Source of the DNA: Romboutsia lituseburensis DSM 797
GTDB taxonomy: Bacteria > Bacillota > Clostridia > Peptostreptococcales > Peptostreptococcaceae
DNA: 64,000 nucleotides
NCBI RefSeq assembly: GCF_900103615.1
Contig: NZ_FNGW01000004.1
Location: 1 to 64,000, forward strand
Direction: 5' to 3'
Shown: piece by piece, positions 9,563 to 19,523 of the stretch
Layout of the letters: every line of letters begins with the position of its first letter
Position numbering within the stretch: position 1 is the stretch's first letter
The notes under the pieces: generated by a model
Database searches by the model: none
Told to the model about the DNA's origin: nothing
The model's input: only the letters and a program-made list of their open reading frames with translations
Program-made: the position numbers and the translations under genes

Positions 9563-12500
9563 TGAGTTCTCCTAAATGGACAGATGAACAACAAGCAGTT
9601 ATAGATAGTAGAAACTGCAATTTATTAGTAGCGGCAGCGGCAGGATCGGGAAAAACTGCTGTACTAGTTGAGCGTATAATACAGATGATAACAGATAAAG
9701 ATGATCCTATAGATATAGATAAATTACTTGTAGTCACTTTTACAAATGCAGCAGCATCAGAAATGAGAGAAAGAGTAGGAGATGCCATAGGTAAAGCATT
9801 AGATAAGGATCCAGAAAATAAGCATCTTCAAAGTCAACTAATACTTTTAAATAAAGCAAGTATTACAACAATACACTCATTTTGTTTAGAAGTAATAAAA
9901 TCAAACTTTCATAAAATAAACTTAGATCCTAACTTTAGGATAGGAGATACAACAGAGTGTACATTGCTAAAACAAGAAGCCATAGAAGATGTTTTTGAGC
10001 AATTATATGTAGATAGAGATAAGGGATTTTTAAATTTAGTAGAAAGCTATGCTGAAAAAAGAGGAGATAATAATTTACAAGAAATTATATTAAGTATATA
10101 TAATTTCGCAATGGCATCACCAGATCCTAAACAATGGTTAGAATTTTCATCAGAGTTGTTTAACATAGATGATAGCTTTGAGTTTTCAAGTTCTATATGG
10201 GCAGAATCCATACTTGAAACAGTAAAAATAGAAATTAGTGGTATGGAAGTAAGTATGGCAAAAGCTTTAGAAGAATTAGAAGGTATAGAAGAGCTTGAAA
10301 CGTATACAGATAAATTTAAAAGTGATTACAGTGGAATAAAAAGAATTTTAAATGGCTGTAATGAATCTTGGGATAAAGCTTTTGAGGCAATGTTATCAAT
10401 GAAGTTTGAAAACTATGTAAAAGGAGTAAAAAGATTAGCAAAAGATACTCCATCTTATATAAGAGATATAAAAGATAGAGCTGATGATATTAGAAAGAAA
10501 GTAAAAAAATCAGTAGAGGACATGAAAGATTCTACATTTAGCCAAGAAACTGGTGAAATTAAGGATCAAATAAGATATTTATATCAAGTTGTTAAATCTA
10601 TTTCTGAAGTGGTAATAAAATTTGAAGAAGCATATGATGCAAGAAAACGAGAAAAAGGAATAATTGACTTTAATGATATAGAACATTTTGCACTTAAAAT
10701 ATTGACTACAAAAGATGAAGAGGGTAAAGATATACCATCCGATATTGCATTAACTTATAGAGAGAAGTTTTATGAAATATTTATAGATGAATATCAAGAT
10801 AGTAATTTAGTACAAGAAGTTTTACTTAGTACTATAGCTAAAATAAAAACACCAAATAGATTCATGGTTGGAGATGTAAAGCAAAGTATTTATAGATTTA
10901 GACAAGCAAAACCTGAAATATTCTTACAAAAATATGCTAATTATGAAACTGAAAAAGGATGTTTATATAGAAAAATAATGCTATATAAAAATTTTAGAAG
11001 TAGAGAAGAAGTTGTAGATTGTGCAAACTATATATTTGAAAATGTAATGAGTAAAAATATAGGAGAAATAGAATACACAGAAGAAGAAAGATTAAATCTA
11101 GGAGCGGTATTCAAAGATAATACTAATGAAGAAGCTATTATAGGCGGACCATCTGAAATACATATAATGCAAACTAAGGCTAAGTCAAAAGATGTAGAAA
11201 AGAGTGAAGAAAAAGAACATGATGAAAATGAAGAACAAGAGGAAATAGACAATATACAACTTGAAGCTAGAATGGTAGGAAAAATAATTAAGGATTTAAG
11301 AACTCCTAACGAAAATGGACAAGTTCAAATGATTTATGATAAAAAAATGGATGATTATAGACCTGTTCAATTTAAAGATATTGTAATATTGCTTAGAGCA
11401 ACTTCTGTATGGGCGCCGGTATTTGCTGATGAGCTTATGAATATGGATATACCTACTTATGCAGATATAGGTGTAGGATATTTTGATACGATAGAAATAA
11501 AAACTATAATGAGTTTAATACAAGTTATAGATAATCCAATGCAAGATATACCTCTTTTAGCAGTATTAAAATCTCCTATATGTGGCTTTACACCAGAAGA
11601 TTTAATAGATATCAGAGTAGAAGATGGTCATAAAAGTTTTTATGAGGCTTTAGAGATGTTTAGCCAATATGAAGATGAAAGAGGCAAAAAATGCTTTGAA
11701 TTTATACAAAGGCTAAATGACTATAAAGAAAAATCTTTATATATGAGTACAGACGAGTTTTTATGGTATCTGTATACCAAAACAGGATATTATGCTTATG
11801 TAGGAGCTCTTCCTGGTGGATCACAAAGGCAAGCTAATTTAAAAATTTTGTTTGAAAGAGCAAAACAATTTGAAGAAACAAGTTTTAAGGGGATATTTAA
11901 TTTTATTAACTTTGTAAGTAAATTGAAAAAATCTAATACAGATATGGGGAGTGCAAAAACTCTTGGAGAAAATGCTGACGTAGTTAGAATTATGAGTATA
12001 CATAAAAGTAAGGGATTAGAATTCCCAGTTGTAATATGTTCTGGTATGGGAAAAAATTTCAACACTCAAGATTTTAAAAAAAATATCTTATACCATCATA
12101 ATTTAGGATATGGACCTCAAATAGTTGATTATGAGAGAAAAATATCTTATCCAAGTATAGCTAAAGAAGCATTAAAGAGTAAAATAAATATAGAAAATCT
12201 ATCAGAAGAAATGAGAGTTTTATATGTTGCATTTACCAGACCCAAAGAAAAGCTTATAATAACAGGTTCTACGAGAAACATAGAAAAAAGTCTAAGAACT
12301 TGGGAAAATGGTGTTGAAGGAAATAAGCCAATATCACAATATAAGGTATTAAAAGGTAAAACATTTTTAGATTGGATAATGCCATCTGTGTTAAAACATA
12401 AAGATTTAGAAAATCTAAGAGAAGCAGCTGAAATAGATTTAGATAGCATTGATAATCATAAATCAAAATGGTTAGGTAAGCTTTGGTTTAAAGAAGATGT

Positions 12501-13332
12501 TATACTAGAAGCAAAAGAAGAAGAGGAAAAAGAGAATATAAGTGATGTATTATTAAATATTAATCTAGAACAGCCTGATACACAGTACTACGATGTAATC
12601 AAAGATAAATTGGATTTTAAATATCCTTGTCAAGCTTGTATTACAAAACCGGCAAGTATATCAGTTACAGAAATAAAAAAAATTCAGAATGCTCATGAAG
12701 AGGATGATTCTTCAGCTAATATGTTTAATAATAATCAAATAACATTGAAAAAACCTCTATTTATGCAAGAAAGTGAAGATAAAGAAAAAATTACTGGAGC
12801 TGAAAGAGGTACGATTATTCACTTAATAATGGAAATTATTGATTTTAATAAGATAAACACAATAGATGAAATAAAAGAACAAATAAATTCATTTATTAAA
12901 AAAGAAATAATTACTGAAAAACAAGCAACAGTAGTCAATCCATTTAAAATATATAAATTTTTTAAATCTGGTTTAGGAAAGAGAATGTTAGCAGCTAAGT
13001 TTATAAAGAGAGAGCAAGCTATATATACTCAGATAAAACTAAAAGATGTATATGTTTATGAAGACTTAGTTATGGATGAGAATAGTGAAATGTATGATGA
13101 TGAAAGTATTATGCTTAGAGGTATTATAGATGCATACTTTGAAGAGGATGATAAATTAGTTTTAGTTGATTACAAAACAGACTTTGTAAATGATGAAAAT
13201 AAAGAAGAAGTTGTAAATAGATATAAAAAACAATTAGATTTATATTGCGATGTATTAAAAGAGCTTACAGGTAAGGAAGTAAAAGAAAAATATATTTATT
13301 TATTTGGTATAGATGAAGATATTTCAATATAA
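9562..13332 (+). CDS. addA: ATP-dependent helicase/nuclease subunit A
   Basis: AddA motor and nuclease subunit, 1256 aa, normal length. Motifs: Walker A AAAGSGKT near residue 30, motif II DEYQD, motif III GDVKQSIYRFR, IHKSKGLEFP and LYVAFTRPKEK. The C-terminal PD-(D/E)XK nuclease has GTIIHLIME and LVDYKTDFV. A low-complexity Glu/Lys-rich insert around residue 540 separates helicase subdomains. Last gene of the five-gene operon, ending at the terminator at 13412. With AddB it resects broken DNA ends for RecA loading. Confidence 0.97.
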   Translation: MSSPKWTDEQQAVIDSRNCNLLVAAAAGSGKTAVLVERIIQMITDKDDPIDIDKLLVVTFTNAAASEMRERVGDAIGKALDKDPENKHLQSQLILLNKASITTIHSFCLEVIKSNFHKINLDPNFRIGDTTECTLLKQEAIEDVFEQLYVDRDKGFLNLVESYAEKRGDNNLQEIILSIYNFAMASPDPKQWLEFSSELFNIDDSFEFSSSIWAESILETVKIEISGMEVSMAKALEELEGIEELETYTDKFKSDYSGIKRILNGCNESWDKAFEAMLSMKFENYVKGVKRLAKDTPSYIRDIKDRADDIRKKVKKSVEDMKDSTFSQETGEIKDQIRYLYQVVKSISEVVIKFEEAYDARKREKGIIDFNDIEHFALKILTTKDEEGKDIPSDIALTYREKFYEIFIDEYQDSNLVQEVLLSTIAKIKTPNRFMVGDVKQSIYRFRQAKPEIFLQKYANYETEKGCLYRKIMLYKNFRSREEVVDCANYIFENVMSKNIGEIEYTEEERLNLGAVFKDNTNEEAIIGGPSEIHIMQTKAKSKDVEKSEEKEHDENEEQEEIDNIQLEARMVGKIIKDLRTPNENGQVQMIYDKKMDDYRPVQFKDIVILLRATSVWAPVFADELMNMDIPTYADIGVGYFDTIEIKTIMSLIQVIDNPMQDIPLLAVLKSPICGFTPEDLIDIRVEDGHKSFYEALEMFSQYEDERGKKCFEFIQRLNDYKEKSLYMSTDEFLWYLYTKTGYYAYVGALPGGSQRQANLKILFERAKQFEETSFKGIFNFINFVSKLKKSNTDMGSAKTLGENADVVRIMSIHKSKGLEFPVVICSGMGKNFNTQDFKKNILYHHNLGYGPQIVDYERKISYPSIAKEALKSKINIENLSEEMRVLYVAFTRPKEKLIITGSTRNIEKSLRTWENGVEGNKPISQYKVLKGKTFLDWIMPSVLKHKDLENLREAAEIDLDSIDNHKSKWLGKLWFKEDVILEAKEEEEKENISDVLLNINLEQPDTQYYDVIKDKLDFKYPCQACITKPASISVTEIKKIQNAHEEDDSSANMFNNNQITLKKPLFMQESEDKEKITGAERGTIIHLIMEIIDFNKINTIDEIKEQINSFIKKEIITEKQATVVNPFKIYKFFKSGLGKRMLAAKFIKREQAIYTQIKLKDVYVYEDLVMDENSEMYDDESIMLRGIIDAYFEEDDKLVLVDYKTDFVNDENKEEVVNRYKKQLDLYCDVLKELTGKEVKEKYIYLFGIDEDISI

Positions 13333-13411
13333 TAACATATAAAGGAATTTAATATACTAAAAGCTATAAATAGCTATTGTTATTAGTTTTAATGTATATA
13401 AATTAGAGAAT

Positions 13412-13450
13412 AAAAAAGCATGGGACTTATAAATTATCCTATGCTTTTTT
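13412..13450 (+). terminator. Intrinsic terminator of the add operon
   Basis: Stem GCATGGGA / TCCTATGC (one G-U pair) with flanking A and T runs, followed by TTTTTT. The rest of the gap 13333-13616 is AT-rich with no other recognisable element. Confidence 0.85.
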
Positions 13451-13616
13451 ATATTCAAATAAAAGATAATGCAATAAAAATATTAAAAAAATGTTAAAAA
13501 TAATAATTTTATTTAATTAAAAATTACAAAATAATACAAAAACTATTAAATGCTATTACTATTTTAGATTGATTTTAAAAAAATAATAGATTAAAATTAT
13601 AAATTAGACACTATAT

Positions 13617-15395
13617 TTGTTAAATAGGGAGATGGTAAATATAAAGTTAGAGAAGAAAAGCATAACATATAAATTGTTTTTAGTATTATTTGGACTTTCA
13701 GCGTCGGTTTCTATGATATTAGGCATATGGTTTATAAACGATACTAATAGGACTATAGAAACTGAAATGTATAATATGAGCAGTCAAACGTTAAATCAAA
13801 TTAGCAATAATATATCCATACTATTATCAAATGTAGAAAGTATAGCAAAAAGAATTTCTATAGATAGTAAACTCATAGAAATTTTATCTATACCTAAAGA
13901 TGAACTAAAAAATTATGAATCTGAAAAGAAAAATATGAATTCGTATGCTGAAGGACTTTTAACCGATGAAGTCTGGAAATATGGAAATTTTAATATGAAA
14001 CCTGAACTCTATGTGTTAGGTGAAAATGGGTTAGTTTATGATACCTACTCAAAAACTAAATACACTATGGAAGATATAAAACAAAATAATTGGTATGAGA
14101 AAATTGTTAAGGCTGATGGAAAAACTATATTAATAAACACATATAAAGATGATAATGCAGTAGGGCCTTATAAATGTGTTTTTAAGATGGGAAGATTAAT
14201 CAAAGATTTGTTCACAGGAAAACCTTTGGGAGTGTTGATTATAGATATAAGTGAAACTATTTTATATGATAGATATTCAGAAGTATTAACAGAAGGAAGC
14301 TGTATCTATATTGTTGATGAAGAAGGCAATATAATATCAACAAAAGATAAAAGACTTATTGGTACAAATTATGGTTTAGGGATAAAAAATACAAATCATC
14401 TATTAAATAAAAAAAACCACAGAATTACAAGAGATAATGTGAAAAATATGCAAGTAGCCTCAAGGCTTAATGAATATGGATGGGCAATTGTAGAAGAGAT
14501 ACCACTTAGTATTATAAGACAACCTGTAGAAGCTTTAACAGAAAAAGCGATATTGGTTCTTCTATTAGTAAGTATAGTATCTATAATAGTGTCTTATAGA
14601 TTATCCGTTGGAATAACAAAGCCAATACTAAATATCAAAAATAGTATGAATGAAGTAATGGAAGGAAATTTAAATACAAAAATTATTGATGAACGTTTCG
14701 ATGAAATAGGTCAATTAGAAAAGTCATTTAATGGCATGGTAAGCTGGCTAGAAGAATCTATACAAGAAATAAAAAATCAAGAAAAGCAAAAAAGAACTGC
14801 TGAATTAAGTTTTTTACAAGCTCAGATAAATCCTCATTTTCTTTATAACACATTAAGTGGAATAAGATTTTTAGTATCTATGAACAAAACAGAAGAAGCG
14901 GAAGAAATGCTTTATAGGTTTACAAAATTACTTAGAAGCTTATTACCAAAAGCAAGTGAAATGATTAGGCTGGAAGAAGAAATAGAAAACATAAAAAATT
15001 ACACAGAACTTCAAAAACTTAGATATCCAGATTGCTTTGAAGTTGTATATGATATAGATCCTGAAATTAATGATTTTGAAGTTCCATCATTCATATTACA
15101 ACCAATAGTAGAAAATGCTATTTTATATAGTATGGAAAAGGAAGATAACCTAGGCGAAATAAGCGTTTCAGGATATAAGCAAAAAGGTTGTATAAAGATT
15201 GTTATAGAAGACAATGGAATTGGAATGTCAAGAAATAAATTAGAAACAGTGTTAAATAAGGAAGCTAGCATAAATAGAGTCGGTTTAATAAATGTTCAAG
15301 AAAGAATTCAATTAAATTATGGATCAAATTATGGACTAAAGATAGAAAGTGCAGAAGGAGAAGGAAGTAAAATTACATTTATACTGCCAAATTAG
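13617..15395 (+). CDS. YesM-type sensor histidine kinase
   Basis: Membrane sensor kinase, up to 592 aa. Order: N-terminal membrane segment (about residues 19-40), extracellular cache-like sensor region, second membrane segment (about 305-325), HAMP domain, then a His_kinase/HATPase module with QAQINPHFLYN (phospho-acceptor His near 407) and ATPase N box VENAI. This is the LytS/YesM class. The start is uncertain: the TTG at 13617 has no ribosome site, while an AGGGAG lies at 13626-13631, right against the ATG at 13632. A response regulator follows 11 nt downstream, and the context suggests nucleoside or sugar sensing. Confidence 0.9.
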   Translation: MLNREMVNIKLEKKSITYKLFLVLFGLSASVSMILGIWFINDTNRTIETEMYNMSSQTLNQISNNISILLSNVESIAKRISIDSKLIEILSIPKDELKNYESEKKNMNSYAEGLLTDEVWKYGNFNMKPELYVLGENGLVYDTYSKTKYTMEDIKQNNWYEKIVKADGKTILINTYKDDNAVGPYKCVFKMGRLIKDLFTGKPLGVLIIDISETILYDRYSEVLTEGSCIYIVDEEGNIISTKDKRLIGTNYGLGIKNTNHLLNKKNHRITRDNVKNMQVASRLNEYGWAIVEEIPLSIIRQPVEALTEKAILVLLLVSIVSIIVSYRLSVGITKPILNIKNSMNEVMEGNLNTKIIDERFDEIGQLEKSFNGMVSWLEESIQEIKNQEKQKRTAELSFLQAQINPHFLYNTLSGIRFLVSMNKTEEAEEMLYRFTKLLRSLLPKASEMIRLEEEIENIKNYTELQKLRYPDCFEVVYDIDPEINDFEVPSFILQPIVENAILYSMEKEDNLGEISVSGYKQKGCIKIVIEDNGIGMSRNKLETVLNKEASINRVGLINVQERIQLNYGSNYGLKIESAEGEGSKITFILPN

Positions 15396-15406
15396 GGGGA
15401 ATTAAT

Positions 15407-16162
15407 ATGTTAAATATATTAATAGTAGAAGATGAAGCTCCAATAAGAGATTGGGTTGTGTACACAATTTCAAATATATCAAAAGAGTTTAATGTGTTGG
15501 CAAGTGCATCTAATGGAAAAGAAGCATATGATTTAGCAATAAAGCTTAAGCCACAAGTCATAATCAGTGATATAAAAATGCCGATAATGGATGGTATAGA
15601 ACTAACAAAGCAAATAAAAAAAATTATGCCTGAGACTATAGTAGTTCTGCTAACTAATTATGCAGAGTTTTCATACGCAAAACAAGCAATTAGTTGCGGC
15701 GTATACGAATACTTAGTAAAATCTGAAATCAGACCAAAAGAACTAAAAGAATTATTAGAAGGTATAAATAAAAATATTAAATTTGAAAATCAGGAACAAC
15801 TATTTGTAGATAAAATAGGAGAAAAGAATATTCAAACCAATAGCAAAGTTTATTCAAAGGCTATAGAAAAAGCTATGAAATATATTGATTCAAACTATAA
15901 AGAGCATATTTCATTAGGAAGTATATCTAAATATGTATATTTGTCGCCAGAGTATTTTTCACGCCTTTTTAAGGAAGAAGTAGGAGAAAATTTTATAACA
16001 TATTTAACTTTATATAGAATGAAAAAAGCTGAATATCTTATAAAGAACACTGATATGAAGATTTCTCAAATTTCAAATGAAGTAGGATATTCAAATTCAG
16101 GATATTTTTCTAAATCATATAAAAAGTATAAAGGTGTTTCTCCTGATGAAGATAGATATTAA
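15407..16162 (+). CDS. YesN-type response regulator (REC + AraC HTH)
   Basis: Receiver domain (residues 1-120) with acidic pocket ED near residues 9-10, phospho-acceptor D55 in ISDIKMP and a conserved late Lys (LVKS). The C-terminus is a double HTH of the AraC family (about 150-250; YLSPEYFSRLFKEEVG and SNEVGYSNSGYFSKSYKKY). At 251 aa it is the short form of the YesN class. The start follows GGGGG at 15396-15400. It is paired with the upstream kinase, and the likely target is the BMP/nucleoside operon immediately downstream. Confidence 0.92.
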   Translation: MLNILIVEDEAPIRDWVVYTISNISKEFNVLASASNGKEAYDLAIKLKPQVIISDIKMPIMDGIELTKQIKKIMPETIVVLLTNYAEFSYAKQAISCGVYEYLVKSEIRPKELKELLEGINKNIKFENQEQLFVDKIGEKNIQTNSKVYSKAIEKAMKYIDSNYKEHISLGSISKYVYLSPEYFSRLFKEEVGENFITYLTLYRMKKAEYLIKNTDMKISQISNEVGYSNSGYFSKSYKKYKGVSPDEDRY

Positions 16163-16201
16163 AATCAATATATTTCACAAATGTCAAAAAATTACCTTAG
16201 A

Positions 16202-16248
16202 GATAACTCTTTTAAGAAATATACATCAATATTATTGAGAGAGTTATC
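16202..16248 (+). promoter_or_regulatory. Inverted repeat in the response-regulator to BMP gap
   Basis: Arms GATAACTCT (16202-16210) and AGAGTTATC (16240-16248), nine perfect base pairs around a 29-nt AT-rich spacer, with no U-run after it. It may be a weak terminator for the two-component pair or a binding site for its regulator just upstream of the BMP promoter. Confidence 0.4.
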
Positions 16249-16263
16249 AATATAATTCATAGA

Positions 16264-16288
16264 AAGAAAACGTTTTATTTAATATAAT
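16264..16288 (+). promoter_or_regulatory. Candidate catabolite response element over a promoter
   Basis: A palindrome AAAACGTTTT (16267-16276) lies within a 15-mer that fits the CcpA cre consensus at all but two positions. It sits just upstream of a TATAAT -10 hexamer (16283-16288), where binding would block RNA polymerase. No good -35 is seen, so the promoter may need an activator such as the adjacent AraC-type regulator. A probable ccpA gene is in this window. Confidence 0.55.
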
Positions 16289-16355
16289 GTTAGTAAAGTA
16301 GAAAGAAAAAATTGACGAAAGCTGCTTTACTATGAAGAAACATAGGGGGCACAAT

Positions 16356-17447
16356 ATGTTGAGTCATTACAAAAAAATAGCTACGATAATTTTAATTTCG
16401 ATAATAGCTGTATTTATAATAACAAGTTCTACTAAATACAATGAAGTAACGTTAAATAATTTATTTACAAATTCCACATCTGAAAATAAAAAGGTGGCTA
16501 TAATCTTTAGCACACCCGGATTAGGTGATAAGTCATTTAATGATTTATGTTACGATGGTGCATTAAAGGCTCAAGAAGAGTTAGGTGTTGAATTTGATTA
16601 TTCAGAACCTAAATCTGAAGATGATTATGAGAAAATCTGTAGAGAATATGCACAAAGCCAAAATTATGAATTGATAATTTCAATTGGACTAGATCATGAA
16701 GCATCTGTTAGTAAGGTTTCAAAAGAATTTCTAGATCAGAAATTTTCAATAATAGACTCTAAAATAGAATTACCAAATGTAAGCTCAATTTATACAAATT
16801 GGCCCGAGCAAACATTTTTAAATGGTGTTATGGCTGGTTTGATTACAAAATACGAAAACAATAGTTTAAATAAAAGTAATTCATTAGGTGTAATATTAGG
16901 AAGAGATATGCAGCATCTTAATGAAGGCGCAATTGGATTTGAAGCAGGAGCTAAGTATGTAAATCCAGATATAAATATAATAGTAGGTGTTGTAGATGAT
17001 TTTGCAAATCCAGCAAAAGCAAAAGAGATAGCTCTTTCAATGTATAACAAAGGTGTAAGGTATATACAACACATAGCTGGAGAGTCTGGGCTTGGAGTTT
17101 TTGCTGCAGCTAAAGAAGCAGATAAATATGCATTTGGGATAGATGATAATCAAAATTTATTTGAACCAAACCATATAGTATCTACAGCAACAAGATATGC
17201 AAATGAAATTGTATACAATGAAATTAAATCTATTACTAATAAGACTTGGAAAGATGGTGTGCATAAATTTGGAATTAAGGAAAACATTATCGGATATACA
17301 ACAGAGGGTTCAAATGTTGATATACCACCAAGAATAATAGAAGTAGTTGAAGACATCAAAACTCAAATAATAGAAGGAAAAATAAAAATACCTTCAAGTA
17401 AGATTGAGTTAGAAAAATGGGTCAAAGAAAATCAATATAAAAATTAA
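16356..17447 (+). CDS. BMP-family (PnrA-like) nucleoside-binding protein, membrane-anchored
   Basis: Substrate-binding protein of the basic-membrane-protein family, whose members bind nucleosides for ABC import. Features seen: VAIIFSTPGLGDKSFND, a typical family start after the leader, and GVRYIQHIAGESGLGVFAAA. The ATG at 16356 is preferred over 16332 because GGGGG (16345-16349) is well placed for it. The N-terminus is a single hydrophobic helix (about residues 8-26) with no lipobox cysteine, unlike usual BMP lipoproteins, so it appears helix-anchored. No ABC permease or ATPase gene is present. Its position between a two-component system and nucleoside-breakdown genes suggests it presents ligand to the sensor kinase. 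Confidence 0.8.
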   Translation: MLSHYKKIATIILISIIAVFIITSSTKYNEVTLNNLFTNSTSENKKVAIIFSTPGLGDKSFNDLCYDGALKAQEELGVEFDYSEPKSEDDYEKICREYAQSQNYELIISIGLDHEASVSKVSKEFLDQKFSIIDSKIELPNVSSIYTNWPEQTFLNGVMAGLITKYENNSLNKSNSLGVILGRDMQHLNEGAIGFEAGAKYVNPDINIIVGVVDDFANPAKAKEIALSMYNKGVRYIQHIAGESGLGVFAAAKEADKYAFGIDDNQNLFEPNHIVSTATRYANEIVYNEIKSITNKTWKDGVHKFGIKENIIGYTTEGSNVDIPPRIIEVVEDIKTQIIEGKIKIPSSKIELEKWVKENQYKN

Positions 17448-17467
17448 AATATAAGGGAGAGAGTATC

Positions 17468-18772
17468 ATGAGATTATACGATATTATAGCTAAAAAAAGA
17501 GATAAAAAGGAATTATCTAAAGAAGAAATAGAATTTTTCATAGAAAAATATACTAATGGTGAAGTACCTGATTATCAAGCATCAGCATTATTAATGGCTA
17601 TATACTTAAATGGATTTACTAAAGAAGAAACTGCAAATCTTACAATGGCAATGGTAAATTCAGGAGACGTTGTAGATCTTAGTATGATAGAAGGAGTAAA
17701 ACTTGATAAACATAGTACTGGAGGAGTTGGAGATAAGACATCTCTTATATTAGTTCCTATGGTTGCAGCTGCAGGAGGAAAAGTAGCTAAATTATCAGGT
17801 AGAGGACTTGGTCATACAGGGGGAACTCTTGATAAGCTAGAATCAATCCCAGGATTTAATATATCAGTAGAAGAAGATAAATTTATAGATATGGTAAAAA
17901 ATGCAGGACTAGTTATAGCAGGTCAAACTCAAAACTTAGTTCCAGCAGATAAAAAAATATATGCATTAAGAGATGTTACTGCAACAGTAGACAGTATACC
18001 TCTAATAGCAGCAAGTATAATGAGTAAGAAAATAGCATCAGGATCAGATGCAATAGTACTAGATGTTAAATATGGTGAAGGTGCATTTATGAAAACAGCA
18101 GAGGATGCTGAAAAATTAGCAACTGCTATGGTTAATATAGGTAAGAGTGTAGGCAGAAATACATCAGCGGCAATAACTTTAAATGGAGAACCATTAGGTT
18201 ATGCAATAGGAAATGCACTTGAATTAAAAGAAGTTATAGAAGTATTAAAAGGTGAAGGACCAGAAGATTTAAGAGAGTTATGCTTACAATTAGGAGCACA
18301 AATGCTTAGATTAGGTAATATAGAAACAGATGTTGAAAAAGGAAGAGCTAAATTAGAAGCGATATTAAAAGATGGAAGTGCATTAGCTAAGTTAAGAGAA
18401 TTAGTAGTACTTCAAGGTGGAGATCCAAAAGTTATAGATAACTCTGAATTATTTACAATATCACCTTTAACTCATGAAGTTAAAGCTACTAAAGAGGGAT
18501 ATGTATATGAGTTAAATGCTGAAGGTGTTGGAGTATCTTCATTACTTACAGGAGCTGGAAGACATACTAAAGATGATGCATTAGATTATGGAGCAGGTAT
18601 AATTCTTAAGAAAAAAATGGGAGATTATGTAAAGGTTGGAGATGTATTAGCTACACTATACTCAAGTGATGAAGCTAAGTTTGAAAAAGCAGAGGAAGAA
18701 TTACAAAAAGCTTATAGCATACAATCTCAAAAGCCAGAAAAGAGCCCAATAATACACAAAATAATAAGATAA
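17468..18772 (+). CDS. pdp: Pyrimidine-nucleoside phosphorylase
   Basis: Cleaves uridine and (deoxy)thymidine with phosphate to base plus (deoxy)ribose-1-phosphate. Length 434 aa, normal for the Pdp/DeoA family. Conserved stretches: DKHSTGGVGDKTSL (phosphate-binding loop), LSGRGLGHTGGTLDKLES, and a C-terminal barrel-sandwich region (KEGYV through LATLYS). First catabolic gene after the BMP gene, 20 nt downstream with GGGAGAG before the ATG. Pdp and thymidine-specific DeoA are hard to separate by eye. Confidence 0.93.
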   Translation: MRLYDIIAKKRDKKELSKEEIEFFIEKYTNGEVPDYQASALLMAIYLNGFTKEETANLTMAMVNSGDVVDLSMIEGVKLDKHSTGGVGDKTSLILVPMVAAAGGKVAKLSGRGLGHTGGTLDKLESIPGFNISVEEDKFIDMVKNAGLVIAGQTQNLVPADKKIYALRDVTATVDSIPLIAASIMSKKIASGSDAIVLDVKYGEGAFMKTAEDAEKLATAMVNIGKSVGRNTSAAITLNGEPLGYAIGNALELKEVIEVLKGEGPEDLRELCLQLGAQMLRLGNIETDVEKGRAKLEAILKDGSALAKLRELVVLQGGDPKVIDNSELFTISPLTHEVKATKEGYVYELNAEGVGVSSLLTGAGRHTKDDALDYGAGIILKKKMGDYVKVGDVLATLYSSDEAKFEKAEEELQKAYSIQSQKPEKSPIIHKIIR

Positions 18773-18855
18773 TAAATAAACGATACTTATAGTTTAAACA
18801 TAGCTAAAAATCTAAATCATATATTTAAATGGTTATAAATAAGGAGATAGGAATT

Positions 18856-19521
18856 ATGGATAACAAAACAATTTTAAAAGCAGTAGATCATACTTTATTA
18901 AAGCAAACAGCAACATGGAGTGATATAAAAATAATATGTGATGATGCAATTAAATATGATGTAGCATCTGTTTGTATACCACCATCATTTGTAAAGCAAG
19001 CAAAAGAATATGTAGGGGATAAAATGAAAGTTTGTACAGTAATAGGATTCCCTAATGGTTACAATACAACTAAAGTAAAAGTATTTGAAACTAAGGATGC
19101 TATACAAAATGGTGCAGATGAAATAGATATGGTTATAAACTTAAGTATGTTAAAAGATAAAAAATATAAAGAAATAACAGAAGAAATAAAAGAAATAAAA
19201 GAAGCTTGTGGTGAAAATATATTAAAGGTTATAATAGAAACTTGTCTTTTAAATGAAGATGAAAAAATCAAGATGTGCAAGTGTGTAACTGATGCAAAAG
19301 CTGATTTTATAAAAACATCTACAGGATTTAGTACAGGTGGAGCAACTGCTGAAGATATAGTTTTATTTAAAGAAAACGTAGGAGAACATGTTTCAATAAA
19401 AGCAGCTGGAGGAATAAAAGATTTAGATACAGCTAGAGACTTTATAACAAAAGGATCTTCAAGACTTGGAACAAGTTCTATAATAAAAATAATAAATAAT
19501 GAAGAAGTAACGGGGTACTAA
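18856..19521 (+). CDS. deoC: Deoxyribose-phosphate aldolase
   Basis: Class I aldolase splitting 2-deoxyribose-5-phosphate into glyceraldehyde-3-phosphate and acetaldehyde. Seen: DHTLLK near the start, [18 protein letters not shown], the Schiff-base lysine motif [15 protein letters not shown], and IKAAGGIK. The ATG at 18856 is chosen over 18829 because AAGGAGAT sits 7-8 nt before it; this gives 221 aa, the usual length. Ends 2 nt before deoB. Confidence 0.96.
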   Translation: MDNKTILKAVDHTLLKQTATWSDIKIICDDAIKYDVASVCIPPSFVKQAKEYVGDKMKVCTVIGFPNGYNTTKVKVFETKDAIQNGADEIDMVINLSMLKDKKYKEITEEIKEIKEACGENILKVIIETCLLNEDEKIKMCKCVTDAKADFIKTSTGFSTGGATAEDIVLFKENVGEHVSIKAAGGIKDLDTARDFITKGSSRLGTSSIIKIINNEEVTGY

Positions 19522-19523
19522 AA

